Below are positions 1 through 9,891 of a stretch of 64,000 nucleotides of DNA, piece by piece. Position 1 is the stretch's first letter, and every line of letters starts with the position of its first letter. The notes under the pieces were generated by a model. That model searched no databases, had not been told where the DNA came from, and worked only from the letters and a program-made list of their open reading frames with translations. Source of the stretch: Phallusia mammillata (lineage: Eukaryota; Chordata; Ascidiacea; Phlebobranchia; Ascidiidae); assembly GCA_003260075.1 (NCBI GenBank), contig QLIY01000637.1:1-64000 (forward strand), given 5' to 3'. The translations under genes were made by a program, and so were the position numbers.

Positions 1-73
1 TGGAAAGGTGTTGATAGGTCGTTATGACGGGCAGCGGCTCGTGGCTTTGGAGATAGCCGTCGATAAGGTGTGA
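1..73 (+). CDS. Possible 3' end of a truncated upstream gene
   Basis: An open frame starting at base 2 reads 23 codons and stops at TGA 71-73, ending ...GQRLVALEIAVDKV. The stretch is GC-richer than the following kilobase and its residues look coding, so it may be the last exon of a plus-strand gene whose body lies left of the window. I do not recognise the protein. With so few codons this could be chance. Confidence 0.25.
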   Translation, partial: GKVLIGRYDGQRLVALEIAVDKV

Positions 74-1006
74 AGTTTGAACTTCCATAACTTTTGTTGT
101 ACAAATAGGTAGGTAATGAAATTTTGCACAAACATAGTTGTATACCTCATTAATAAATGCTGTAAATTTCATAAAAATCGATCGGTCGTAACAGTGTTTT
201 ATTTAAAATTTTAAACAGGTCAATTGTCCATATTTCTCTGCCTTCTCTTGGATTTTCTAACCTATATATTTTAATTTTGGCAATTTTTTGGGCATGGCTT
301 CCTAATTTAATGTTATATCTAGTACTTCTGCAAATTTCAGATCTTTGCATCTTGTTTTGGTGATGTTATGACCGTTTTTAAAATCGGCACTTTTATCCGA
401 CTGCCTGCAATCATGCGGCTGGCGAAAGTGCGGCGGGGGAACCTTTGGTGTTGGCTGCTGCTTTGCACACGGCCCACAGTCACAGTTGTAAATGTCAACC
501 ATGCAGCCGATAGAAAATGACGCCATTGCATAACGGTTTGGGACAACAACAAAAAAAGCAGACAGCCAGATAGTGGGTTTCTTGGTTTCAGGCTGAAATT
601 TATAATTTTGATTGGTCCAAACTCTCAAAAGTTCCAAACTGCTAGATAAAAAAAATCTGTAGAAAATAGAAATGGGTTGTGCTCAGCTTTGTTAGTATTG
701 TTACGTAAGTGTTTAATGTTGCACAACAACAACACTTTAAAAGTTGACATGCAAATACGTTGAACATATAGACTGATTTAACCGTTGCTGCTTAATGGTA
801 AAACCAACCTATTTCAAACCAATATTGTGTTTTATTCTACAAAGTAAAATAAACAAGATCAATGCAACTCAAATTATTCAAATAAAGCAAGATGGCATTA
901 AATTGTATGTTTAAATGGCCACTTTTTTACTGGTCACTTCACAATTACATCAACAAAATTTTTGTTCATAGATCATTAGGAAGTAAGGACTGTTAAACGC
1001 ACAACA
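74..1006. other. Intergenic region upstream of ADI1
   Basis: No gene could be supported here. Bases about 300-640 are GC-richer and hold a 111-codon minus-strand frame rich in Cys, Pro and Gln, without recognisable domain or convincing splice sites. The last 300 bp before the ADI1 start are AT-rich and presumably hold its promoter; no TATA box or operator stands out. Confidence 0.4.
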
Positions 1007-4000
1007 ATGGTAAAGGCTTGGTACCTTAACACAGATGAAGTACTTAAAAATCAAAAAAATGCTGGCCTAACCGATAAATGTGTCACACTGGATCAACTTC
1101 GAGACATAGGTGTAGAATATTTTCATGTAAGTTGTCATGAAACTTGTCAAAAAATTGCATGTTTGTTGTTGCAACTGTTTGAAACGTGTTTGGCATATGG
1201 GTGATGGATAGCTTCTGCTACAAATTAAATATTTTTTTTATAATTTGCTGATACAGATACTGTATTCTCAGCTCAATAGTTCAACATATCGTAAGTTAGA
1301 TACCTAACAATATTTGTAAGTCCGTGAAAACTGTTTATATGTAACACACTAACACACACAATTTTTCAGCTCATAAAATGCAAAAAATACGTACTACAAT
1401 TTAGGATAATTGCAAATTTACTATGTGAAAATTTTGTTCTCATACAGTTTGACTCTGAAAATTATGAAAACAACCATGACTACAAACAGTTGAGGACATC
1501 CAGGGGTTACACATACAACGATCTAATCACAATAACTCGGAAACTACTGCCAAATTATGATGCAAAGGTATGTTGTTCTATCTTACTTGACAATTTTAAA
1601 GAAATTTTGAGCTCAGGAAATTTTGCAATCAAAAGTGAAAAATTGTAAATTAAACTTCAATTAATTGTTATCTTGTTGTTGTATTGTTTCGGCAACTTGG
1701 ACAGGTTTCTCCCCTCGACCTCTATCACTTTGTACAATTGCTCTCTCACTTCAGGACTTTTTATCAGCCAATCTTTCAAAGCAAAAAATAAATTATCAAT
1801 AGTTCATATTTCGCTTTACTGGCCCAATAATCTGAAACTGATGCAATGATATTCACAAAAGGCAGGGTAATCTCACATAGGTCAGGACGCAGTGCCTTCT
1901 GACAATATTTCTAAAACACAGTTGTGAGTTTTTGTAACACTGATCTAAGCTGTATTCCCTCTGTGTACCATTATTCAGTTTTATACCTTAGCTTTGATGC
2001 GGAATTTATTCGAATATACAGTATATATACATGGTTAAAGAGCACTGTATAAAAGTAGTGTGTGTATGTGTAGTGTGTATAAAAGAAGAGTGTATAACTA
2101 GTGTATAAAAGTCTAAGTGCAATAATATTACAGCTGTGTATTAGTGCTGTCCTATAATATCCTTTATACTTGCCCCAAGTCCAGATTGATGAACTAATTT
2201 TATCCATAAATTTACTTGGACACAGAATGCAATTCGACAGATTTGTAGTATATAGACAGATTGTAGTATATATATATATAGTAGTGATGTACCGTACAGG
2301 CCAAATTTCGATTCGGCTCAAACCGAATATTCGGCAGTTTTGACGAAAAAATTCGGTCGAATCAACCCAATCATTTGGGGGGGGGGGATTAGTGCAGAGT
2401 AGTTGTGTTTCATCCTCATTTCAATTCTTCACGCGAAGTCATACGATACATGTTTGACATGACAAAATTTCTACGGGGGGGGGGGTAGTGATGTACCGTA
2501 CAGGCCAAATTTCGATTCGGCAGTTTTGACGAAAAAATTCGGTCGAATCAACCCAATCATTTATGACTTCACGCGAAGTCATACGATACATGTTTGACAT
2601 GACAAAATTTCTACCAGGCAATTAGTGCAGAGTAGTTGTGTTTCATCCTCATTTCAATTCTGTGGAGTTTAAAATTGCTTTAAGCGTGAACCTGCCAACA
2701 ATTTAGTGATGTTTTTTGTGTACAGTGGAAAAAACGATAGTGTGTTAAAAAATATAGCATTCGACTTGATTTTCGTTATGGTGACATATGAAGGATTGCG
2801 TAATACCTTACTAAGCAGACACATTTAATGCTTTAAATTTATGTTTGTAAAAGAATCGGGTACAGCCAAATCGCAACAAACTATTTGGCCAAAACCGAAT
2901 CTTCGCAAAAATGGCCGATCGGCCAAATAAATTCAGCAAATCAAATATATATTCGATACATCTCTAGTATATAGTTCAACTCTTAAGTGGTACAGAAACA
3001 AATAACCTGAAAACTTTTCGAGGATTTTTCAGCTTTAAAAGCCCCAATCTTGTCACTAAACACTATATGCTGAAAATCTAAAACACTTGTCAACATGGAC
3101 CTAAAACTATATAAATGAGAAAATTCTTAATGTTGGGGGGGGGGGGCAGCTTTAAAAGCCCCAATCTTGTCACTAAAAACTATATATATGCTGAAAATCT
3201 AAAACACTTGTCAACATGGACCTAAAACTATGTAAATGAGAAAATTCTTAATGTTGTTACTTTTATGGGCCAATTGAAAAAAAATGTTATGATGCAGACT
3301 GCAAACTGTTATCATTAACTAGCTTTCCAGTTAATACTTTTTTAATAAGGAGCATAATTCTGTTACAGGTGAAAAGCTTTTTTGAAGAACATATTCACAC
3401 AGATGAAGAAATTCGGTATATTTTGGATGGTTCTGGTTATTTTGATGTGCGTGACAAAAAGGACAGGTCAGTAAATCAATTTTCTTTTCAAAAATGATAC
3501 ATTTATGTGGCCTAAAAACTGAATGACCTTTTTTTGGTTTGTTGCAGTAACTTGATTGATGCCTTTTCTCAAAAAACACACTTTTGAGTATTATCATGAA
3601 CATATTTAAATTTTTACAATTATAGATATCATAAGGTTTTTTATTGTCTGAAATGATTAAAAAATGAAAGTAACTGTTGTTTTTGTTATTAAACAGAGAA
3701 TAGGTATGATAAAACAGTCAATCAACAACTTTTCTTAGCAAAACAAATCAAAGTTACTTTTCAACATTCCTTTTTTCATCATTCTGCCTTTGCCAACAAC
3801 TTTTCTATTGTTGTCTGTTTGTTGCAGGTGGATAAGAATTGAGATTGTTAAGAATGACTTGCTAATTTTGCCTGCTGGAATTTATCACAGGTTTACTCTG
3901 GATCACAAGGTATGCAAGTTAACATGACTTTACAAAAAATACCAGTAAACAAAATAGGTATGTATGTAAATAACAAAATGCTTGCTCATTTGGCTCTTGA

Positions 4001-5614
4001 CAACGCTGAAAGTTGCTTTTCCATTTATCCAATATCTGATCCAAATTTATGTATGTGAATGACAAAATGCTGTTTTTGAACTTGCTAATCTTCAAAGGCA
4101 ATTTAATGTTGCCAATCATTGCACAGTGTGCAATTCCACTCATAACCCCGGTTTTATTATACGATTTTTTTTTTAACCTCAAATATTAATTTTCATGTTC
4201 ACAGGTTCTTTAAGTCAAAAATACAAACCTAAGGTGCTGAAATATTTTTTAAAAATGGCTTGTTGATTACCTTCACAGCCCAATATTATTGTTTTTTGTA
4301 CTACTAAATGTAAACTGTCAATGCATCTAAAATCACACCAGATTAGCACCATAACCGTTTAGCTTATAGAAAAGCTTATTATGGGTCCCCTTCCCTGAAT
4401 GGGACACACATAGATTTTACTCGAATTGTTTTTTGTTTTTTTCTTTTGTTTTCTTCCTTTTTTTTCTTCCCAAAGTTTGTCCGACTCGTTTTTCCATCAA
4501 ATGTTTGATGGATTTGGCTGAAATTTACACAGATGGTAGATATAGTTATGTAGATGTGCATCCCACTTTGTTTTTGTTGATAACCCCAGTATTTACCCCG
4601 CTAGCCCCCTAAAATGGGTGAGTTTTTAAACAGTGTCAGAATTGGCTGAAATTTGGATTTCTTGTATAGTATGCCATTTATAGGTGTCGATTGTTGTGTT
4701 CAACCCTGTAGTCCTAACATTTACCCCACAAGCCCCTAAAGTGTAAAACGTATTTGTATGTTACTGGGCACCACAAACGAAAGATTTCTTTGGAGCAATA
4801 GTGTTACAAGGGCAACCAGTTGTATGTTGCTCGTTGGTGGGTTGCTTGGTGGTCGTTTTTGCGCCATGGCAGTTAGGGGCTTGTTAACAGCCCTATGACG
4901 TCAGAAACAGTAACGGTTGTTGCTCAAAACACCTCTAGTGGTCGAAATTTTAAACATTGGCGGATTGGGCTGAAATTTTGCAGTACTATTGATTGAGTCA
5001 TTGTGGTTTTTATATATTTTTTAGTTTGTGTGTCGAACCCAATTAGTTGCCCTACTAGCCCCCTAAAATGGGTCAGTTTTTTAAAACGTTAAATAGGACA
5101 TACTTCAAACAATATCTGGGGTGAATCTAATTTTATAGTTTGTATTCTACATAGTATTATTATTTAAGCCCAGTGCCGATCACTGTGTTTTACCTTACAA
5201 CACCCGACTTTCTCATGGTTATCTCTTGAATTGCATTATTTTCAACTTTGCATGTGTGGGGACCCATGAGTTTTTGCCTGCAGAAACGACTAAAGTTATA
5301 AAAGACGGTGACTAATATGGGACCCAATACAAAATAAGCGTAGGAAATATATTTATGTTTTAAAATACGTTATAGTGTATATGCAAGGGCAATATGTGCT
5401 AAGCCACCCTTCTAGTTATTAAAAACTCTTGTAAATACTTGTCACCCCTGTTTTTATTGTGATCTCAAAATAATACGCTTTGATTTGGCAGGATTATATT
5501 AAAGTGCAAAGATTGTTTGTTGGTGAACCTGTGTGGACACCCCATAATCGACCTGCTGACAACATGCAAGAACGTCAGAAATATGTTTCTCAGTTTGGAA
5601 TTTTGGCAAACTAA
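1007..5614 (+). CDS. ADI1: Acireductone dioxygenase (ARD), 5 exons, 180 aa
   Basis: Converts the acireductone of the methionine salvage pathway to the 2-keto acid precursor of methionine; a cytosolic and nuclear metal-dependent cupin. Exons are 1007-1126, 1448-1567, 3369-3466, 3828-3909 and 5492-5614, all with GT-AG introns, and the phases close exactly to 181 codons including TAA. The 180-aa product matches the usual length (about 179 aa in vertebrates). The cupin metal ligands are all present: H88, H90 and E94 in [11 protein letters not shown], and H133 in PAGIYHRF. The start is the first ATG of a frame beginning [11 protein letters not shown], typical of the family. Introns 2 and 4 are enlarged by transposons: a hAT-like element and a Helitron-like element. 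A consensus polyadenylation signal lies 36 bp after the stop. The gene converges with CFAP77. Confidence 0.96.
2282..2966. mobile_element. hAT-like non-autonomous element in ADI1 intron 2 (internally scrambled)
   Basis: The ends are imperfect inverted repeats: left TAGTGATGTACCG, right (reverse complement) TAGAGATGTATCG. They are flanked by 8-bp near-duplications atatatag (2274-2281) and gtatatag (2967-2974). This is the signature of a hAT MITE. The interior contains two 11-nt poly-G runs (2377-2387 and 2475-2485) around repeated blocks, so the assembled interior is probably two alleles stitched together rather than the true sequence. Confidence 0.65.
3030..3256. repeat. Direct near-duplicate separated by 12 G
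   Basis: About 105 bp starting cagctttaaaagcc (3030-3134) is repeated at 3147-3256 with a few differences (for example an extra TA pair). The copies are separated by exactly one poly-G run at 3135-3146. The arrangement looks like two alleles joined through an artefactual homopolymer, not a biological tandem duplication. Confidence 0.65.
4379..5415 (+). mobile_element. Helitron-like non-autonomous element, copy 1 (ADI1 intron 4)
   Basis: The element starts TTATGGGTCCCCTTC and ends GCCACCCTTCTAG. It is preceded by A4378 and followed by T5416, with no target duplication. A short self-complementary stretch (GTG..CAC inside AAGGG..CCCTT) lies just before the terminal CTAG. A closely similar copy runs in the opposite direction at 28074-29102. 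No transposase or Rep/helicase frame is present, so it is non-autonomous. CTAG 3' end, A|T target and lack of duplication fit Helitrons, but the 5' end is TT rather than the canonical TC. Confidence 0.6.
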
Positions 5615-5649
5615 CAAGTTTTCGCTGCATTTGGAAGAACTCACTTCAC

Positions 5650-5655
5650 AATAAA
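5650..5655 (+). terminator. Polyadenylation signal of ADI1
   Basis: An AATAAA hexamer lies 36 bp beyond the ADI1 stop codon, the usual spacing for a compact 3' UTR. Confidence 0.7.
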
Positions 5656-5777
5656 CTTTATGCTGCTTTAATGGTACACATTCCTGGAAATTAGCTTTCT
5701 ATTTCAGTGTTAAAAACATCATTTAAAAACCCTTTAAATATATTTTGTTTTTGGTGATTAGTTACTAGATCATAAAT

Positions 5778-6114
5778 CAGGGGTTCCCATCCTTTTAATG
5801 ATCTTGTACCACTTGGACGCTCTGTACTGCCACGCGTACAACAACTAATTTGATCGAATCATATTTTATTCAGAATAATAATATCGGCCTACTAAAATAA
5901 CACTAAACCACCACAACTAAATTTAATGAGATTTTTATTTTTGTTTACTGTCCACCAATTGGTCGATGCGCGGTGTAAATTTGCTAACAGCGCATCGAAA
6001 GTCATTTCCGGGCGCACCTAGGTTTTGTGAAAAAAAACGGAAGCTACTCGCGTACCACCTGAAAAACCTTCGCGTACCACTAGTGGTACGCGTACCACAG
6101 GTTGGGAACCCCTG
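5778..6114. mobile_element. hAT MITE, 337 bp, with perfect 8-bp TSD
   Basis: Terminal inverted repeats are CAGGGGTTCCCATCC (left) and, reverse complemented, CAGGGGTTCCCAACC (right). Identical 8-bp target duplications tcataaat flank it at 5770-5777 and 6115-6122. It has no coding capacity. Internally it carries the repeated motif GCGTACCAC. It lies between the convergent 3' ends of ADI1 and CFAP77. Confidence 0.92.
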
Positions 6115-6247
6115 TCATAAATGAACTGCAGTGACCCTTGATAAAGCTTTAAAACCCATCTGTGAACAATAATTTGTTCCTCAGTGTTACAATCTTTTTG
6201 TGAAAAACACCAATGCCATTAAACTCAACAGTTCTAATACATGTGAC

Positions 6248-6442
6248 CAGTGTTTTTTTAAGGTGTTTTGGGGGACCGAAACGGCCCCCTAAATTTCTCC
6301 AGCGGTTTCCCAAAATTTGCCAGTAGCCTAATAAATAATTCGTTTAAGCAAATATGGCTGTTTTTTGGTATTTAAATGAAACACTTGCGGTCTCTTAAAA
6401 CTACTTAGCGGTCACCCAAACCAAACCTTAAAAAAAAACCTG
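6248..6442. mobile_element. hAT MITE, 195 bp, with perfect 8-bp TSD
   Basis: The left end CAGTGTTTTTTTAAGG and the reverse complement of the right end, CAGGTTTTTTTTTAAGG, form inverted repeats. Identical duplications catgtgac flank it at 6240-6247 and 6443-6450. It is too short to code and belongs to a different hAT subfamily from its neighbour at 5778. Confidence 0.88.
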
Positions 6443-6948
6443 CATGTGACACTGCTATAACTGTTGCTCGAGTTGAATGTTGTAAAACTAAATTTATGCT
6501 GCTGGTCAATTGTGCTTTAAACGTTTTTGAATCATGAAACATGTGTGTATAGTTTCTTGTTTCTGTTGTGACCATTATTGTGATTAAAAGTCATGTATTG
6601 AACTCCATTTTGTTTGTTTTCTTGGAGTATAAACATTTTCAAAAGTCTTTAAATACAAACCTACAATTCATGTTGGCATTACCAACATTAAAATTAATGT
6701 CTGAATACTTTTGTATGGCATGCATACTAATGCGTTAAATAAAATTGGACACATTTTATGTACAGTACAACTAAGTGTATTTTAAAAATAACCTGCAATT
6801 TGGAGAGGACCAATCGCATATACAAGCATAATGCAAATTTACTTGAAACTCAGTAACGTGCACAGATAAATAACAAAAGCCAATACAAACAACAGAAAAC
6901 AAGTGCACATATAATGACAAACAAATGCAATAGAAGAGGGTCAATGCT

Positions 6949-8918
6949 TTAGCTTTTAGCTGCTTCATAAATTCCATGACCAAAAACACCGGTTCTGGAG
7001 GTGGCATCAGTCTGATGGTGTTTGAAAGCTTTTATTCGTTTCTCTGGTGATCGGAATGTTTCCAAATGTGCAGCACCCTAAATGCAAAAATTCAGTACTG
7101 TGTTAAAAACATAACAAGTCTTTCAATGCGTTTTAATCACAAAACTATGTGAAAACATGCATCTTTCAAAGTGCATTCATTTGTGATGTTGTTAATGAAA
7201 TATTTGCAGGAAGGCATTTAGGTCCTTCTAAGTGACAATCAAACAGAAACAATACCAGAACAGAGAAAGAAGCTGGTTTTAAACTACCTAAAAACAGTGT
7301 AAATGTATTATTGATAAACTTTAGAAACAAATTACCTGGCTAAATCTTGGCATTTGCCAGAGTGGTGGGTCCTCAACCAATGGTTGGTATTTTCTTAGCA
7401 AAGAAGCTCTTGTTTCATAAATTCGACCATCAATCTTTTTCTATAATAGATAAATCAATATTTTGTAAGACATTCATTGTTAAAAAAATGATTCAAATCA
7501 GTTTTGTACTGTTTTAGAAAAATATATCTATTGTCAAATTTTAAAACCTGTTGTACTGTTCTAGCCCTTCGAGCTAGTTCAGATTCCCTCCTTGTAGCAA
7601 GCCACCTGTCCTGGTATTTATGCTCAAGAAGGTCAAACACTGGGGTTGAAGGTCGTGTGCTGATGCCAAAGGTCATATCTGGAGGGATTCGTTTGGTTAA
7701 AATTTTCTTTTTGTCTTCTTCGGTGACTCTTCGTCGCACATCATTGGTTGCTCTGTACTGGGAATGCTCCTATATCAAAAAAATCTCATTGTCATTCGAA
7801 TACAGTTGCACAACTATAAAGGCAACCATAATTGAAAAGGTTTGTTATGATTATTGGCTACAATTTCAAGCTTTGTTGTGTCACCAAATATGGCTAATAA
7901 TGGACACAAAAATCTAAAATTACAATCTTATGATGAAATTGTAAAAATAGTTTTGTAAATGAATAAAAGAAAGAAATTAAACTAGGTTTGTATATCTGTT
8001 TATTTTAGTAAGTAAATACCCTGCTGGGTTGTTTACATCTCACTTTTTGTTTACACAATTTAGGGCTAACTGTTTTTGTATTTGCCATAAACCTTGTGTT
8101 GACTCAAAAAACATTCTTTAGTCAGCCACAAAATTACAAACATGTTACCTTGGCTGAAACTAGTCCAGATGAAACTGCACCTTTGTTAAGTGCAACAAAG
8201 TCTCTTTGCAGTGGCTTTTCCCTTCTTCTGTGGATAGGAATAGGTTCCCTTGTGATCATCGCTTCTGCAGCACCACCGTCCAATGTCACATTTGGCCGCC
8301 CATATATGAAGCCTTCATTTGGAAGTGTGAAGCATCTTTTTAGCGGCATCCCCAACTCTGACTGTGGTTAATTAACAATGCAGTTAACTAATTATCAGAC
8401 CAAGTGTATATGATAAGGTCGCCATATATTTTCCAACTTTTTACTGCAAGTTTTGGTTTTTAATCAGTCATTTGGTGTTTACTTTAGCAAATCTTTTTGA
8501 CATTGCTGTGAACAAACTGTTATTTTTAACTTTTAATCCAAATTAAAAACTATTAAAAAAAACAATGAAATCACTTAACAGTGAAGTCATAATAATCATA
8601 AGCCATTGAGGTGTTGATTAACCTGCTACCCAACCCAACGAAAAAAGTACACATTAAGTCTATATTTGAAGAGGAATAAACTATAGTTGTATATATATGC
8701 CCAAATAGCAAACAGAAGTGATAACACAATTTATTATACATGTTTAAATGGCAAGTGGGACCAAAAACGAAACTTCCTTTATGTTTTGTGTATGTACAAC
8801 CAGTAAATACTCTAAAAAAGCTAAGATAAAGGTTAAAAAAGTCAATAACACTTACTTTCATCAAAAGTGGGTTTTCATTCATTGAATCCCGATAGATTCC
8901 TAACCTGTATTCTCCCAT
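6949..8918 (-). CDS. CFAP77: Cilia- and flagella-associated protein 77, 5 exons, 243 aa
   Basis: Exons in order of transcription are 8918-8856, 8361-8149, 7769-7548, 7440-7336 and 7077-6949. All introns are GT-AG in phase 0 and the frame closes at TAA. Family hallmarks are seen: an N-terminal MGEYRLGIYRDSMNENPLL, then IYGRPNVTLDGGAAEAM, then IPPDMTFGISTRPSTPVFDL followed by LEHKYQDRW, then VEDPPLWQMPRF near the C-terminus. From knowledge of the family, CFAP77 binds ciliary doublet microtubules near the outer junction; nothing catalytic is expected. The ATG at 8918 gives the canonical start. The gene diverges from CCDC191 across 973 bp, which could be a shared promoter for ciliary genes. Confidence 0.9.
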
Positions 8919-9891
8919 TTTGGCAAATTGAGATTCAACAAATATAAAATATGACAGGGCTTGCTAGCAGTTGGCTAGCAATCGGTATAACGGCGCTCAC
9001 TTCCGATTCCGAATAATTCTCGCGGTAAACTGATGCAAAGATCTGTGTCAACCAGTTGTCATCTGTTTCCATAGCAACGGTAAAGCGTGACGAATAGATC
9101 AACAAATAAATAAAAATAAGTAATCTACGTATACTTCTAGATTGAGTTAACAACACATACATGAATAAAAAACTATACACTGTTTAATAAGGCGAAAATA
9201 TTAAAAATATTGCTAAAGTTTGGTTTTTGCTTCGGTGAGGAACCTGCGTTGTTGTTGTCAAGGACAAAATTTACATAACCTTCAGAGGTACCAAAAACGT
9301 TTGTGTAATAAATTCGAAACAAAACCCGAAAAACTTTCTGTTGACCAATTGTGTCAATTCTTATTATTTCAGAATTTTTTTGTTGTTTACCTTTTTTAAC
9401 AAGTAATGTCAATAGATGTAAGCAATTATATGTACTTCTACTGTTTCGGTTATAAAAGTCATTGGTTTGTTTACTTTTTGAACTTTCTGTTTGGTGTTTA
9501 GCTCTTTCAAAAGCAAAATAGTAAAATACCATTTTGTTTGCACGGAATCAGGTGGGTAGATACGCTTTTAGAAACATTTATAAACAAGGTAATACAAAAA
9601 AAATATCAATACATAAACAAGAGTCTACATCGCTAGGAATTGTGTTTTTGTGTAGCGAATACTTTCCAAGTCCGTGTTTTGCGTACCAAACGAGAGTGTT
9701 TTAAAAACTTGGCATCCAAGTTCAAAATGTTGTTTGGGGTGAATTGCCCAAATCTGTTATGTTTTACAATTTCTTCTTTTAAATATTGTGTCAGCAAAGT
9801 ATAACCTCCGAGTTATTATTTATTTGTACTCTTTTACTTTAAAGTTTAACAATTACGACTGTTTAGGCAGATATGTTCTCAACACACCAAA
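8919..9891. promoter_or_regulatory. Divergent intergenic region between CFAP77 and CCDC191
   Basis: The 973 bp separate two divergently transcribed starts. A GC-richer stretch at about 8950-9080 sits immediately upstream of CFAP77. A splice-acceptor-like TTTAGGCAG ending at 9870 sits 21 bp before the CCDC191 ATG, implying a 5' UTR intron or a trans-splice site. Minus-strand frames at 8935-9180 and 9173-9532 show no domain and are not credible genes. No RFX-type motif was confirmed by eye. Confidence 0.4.
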
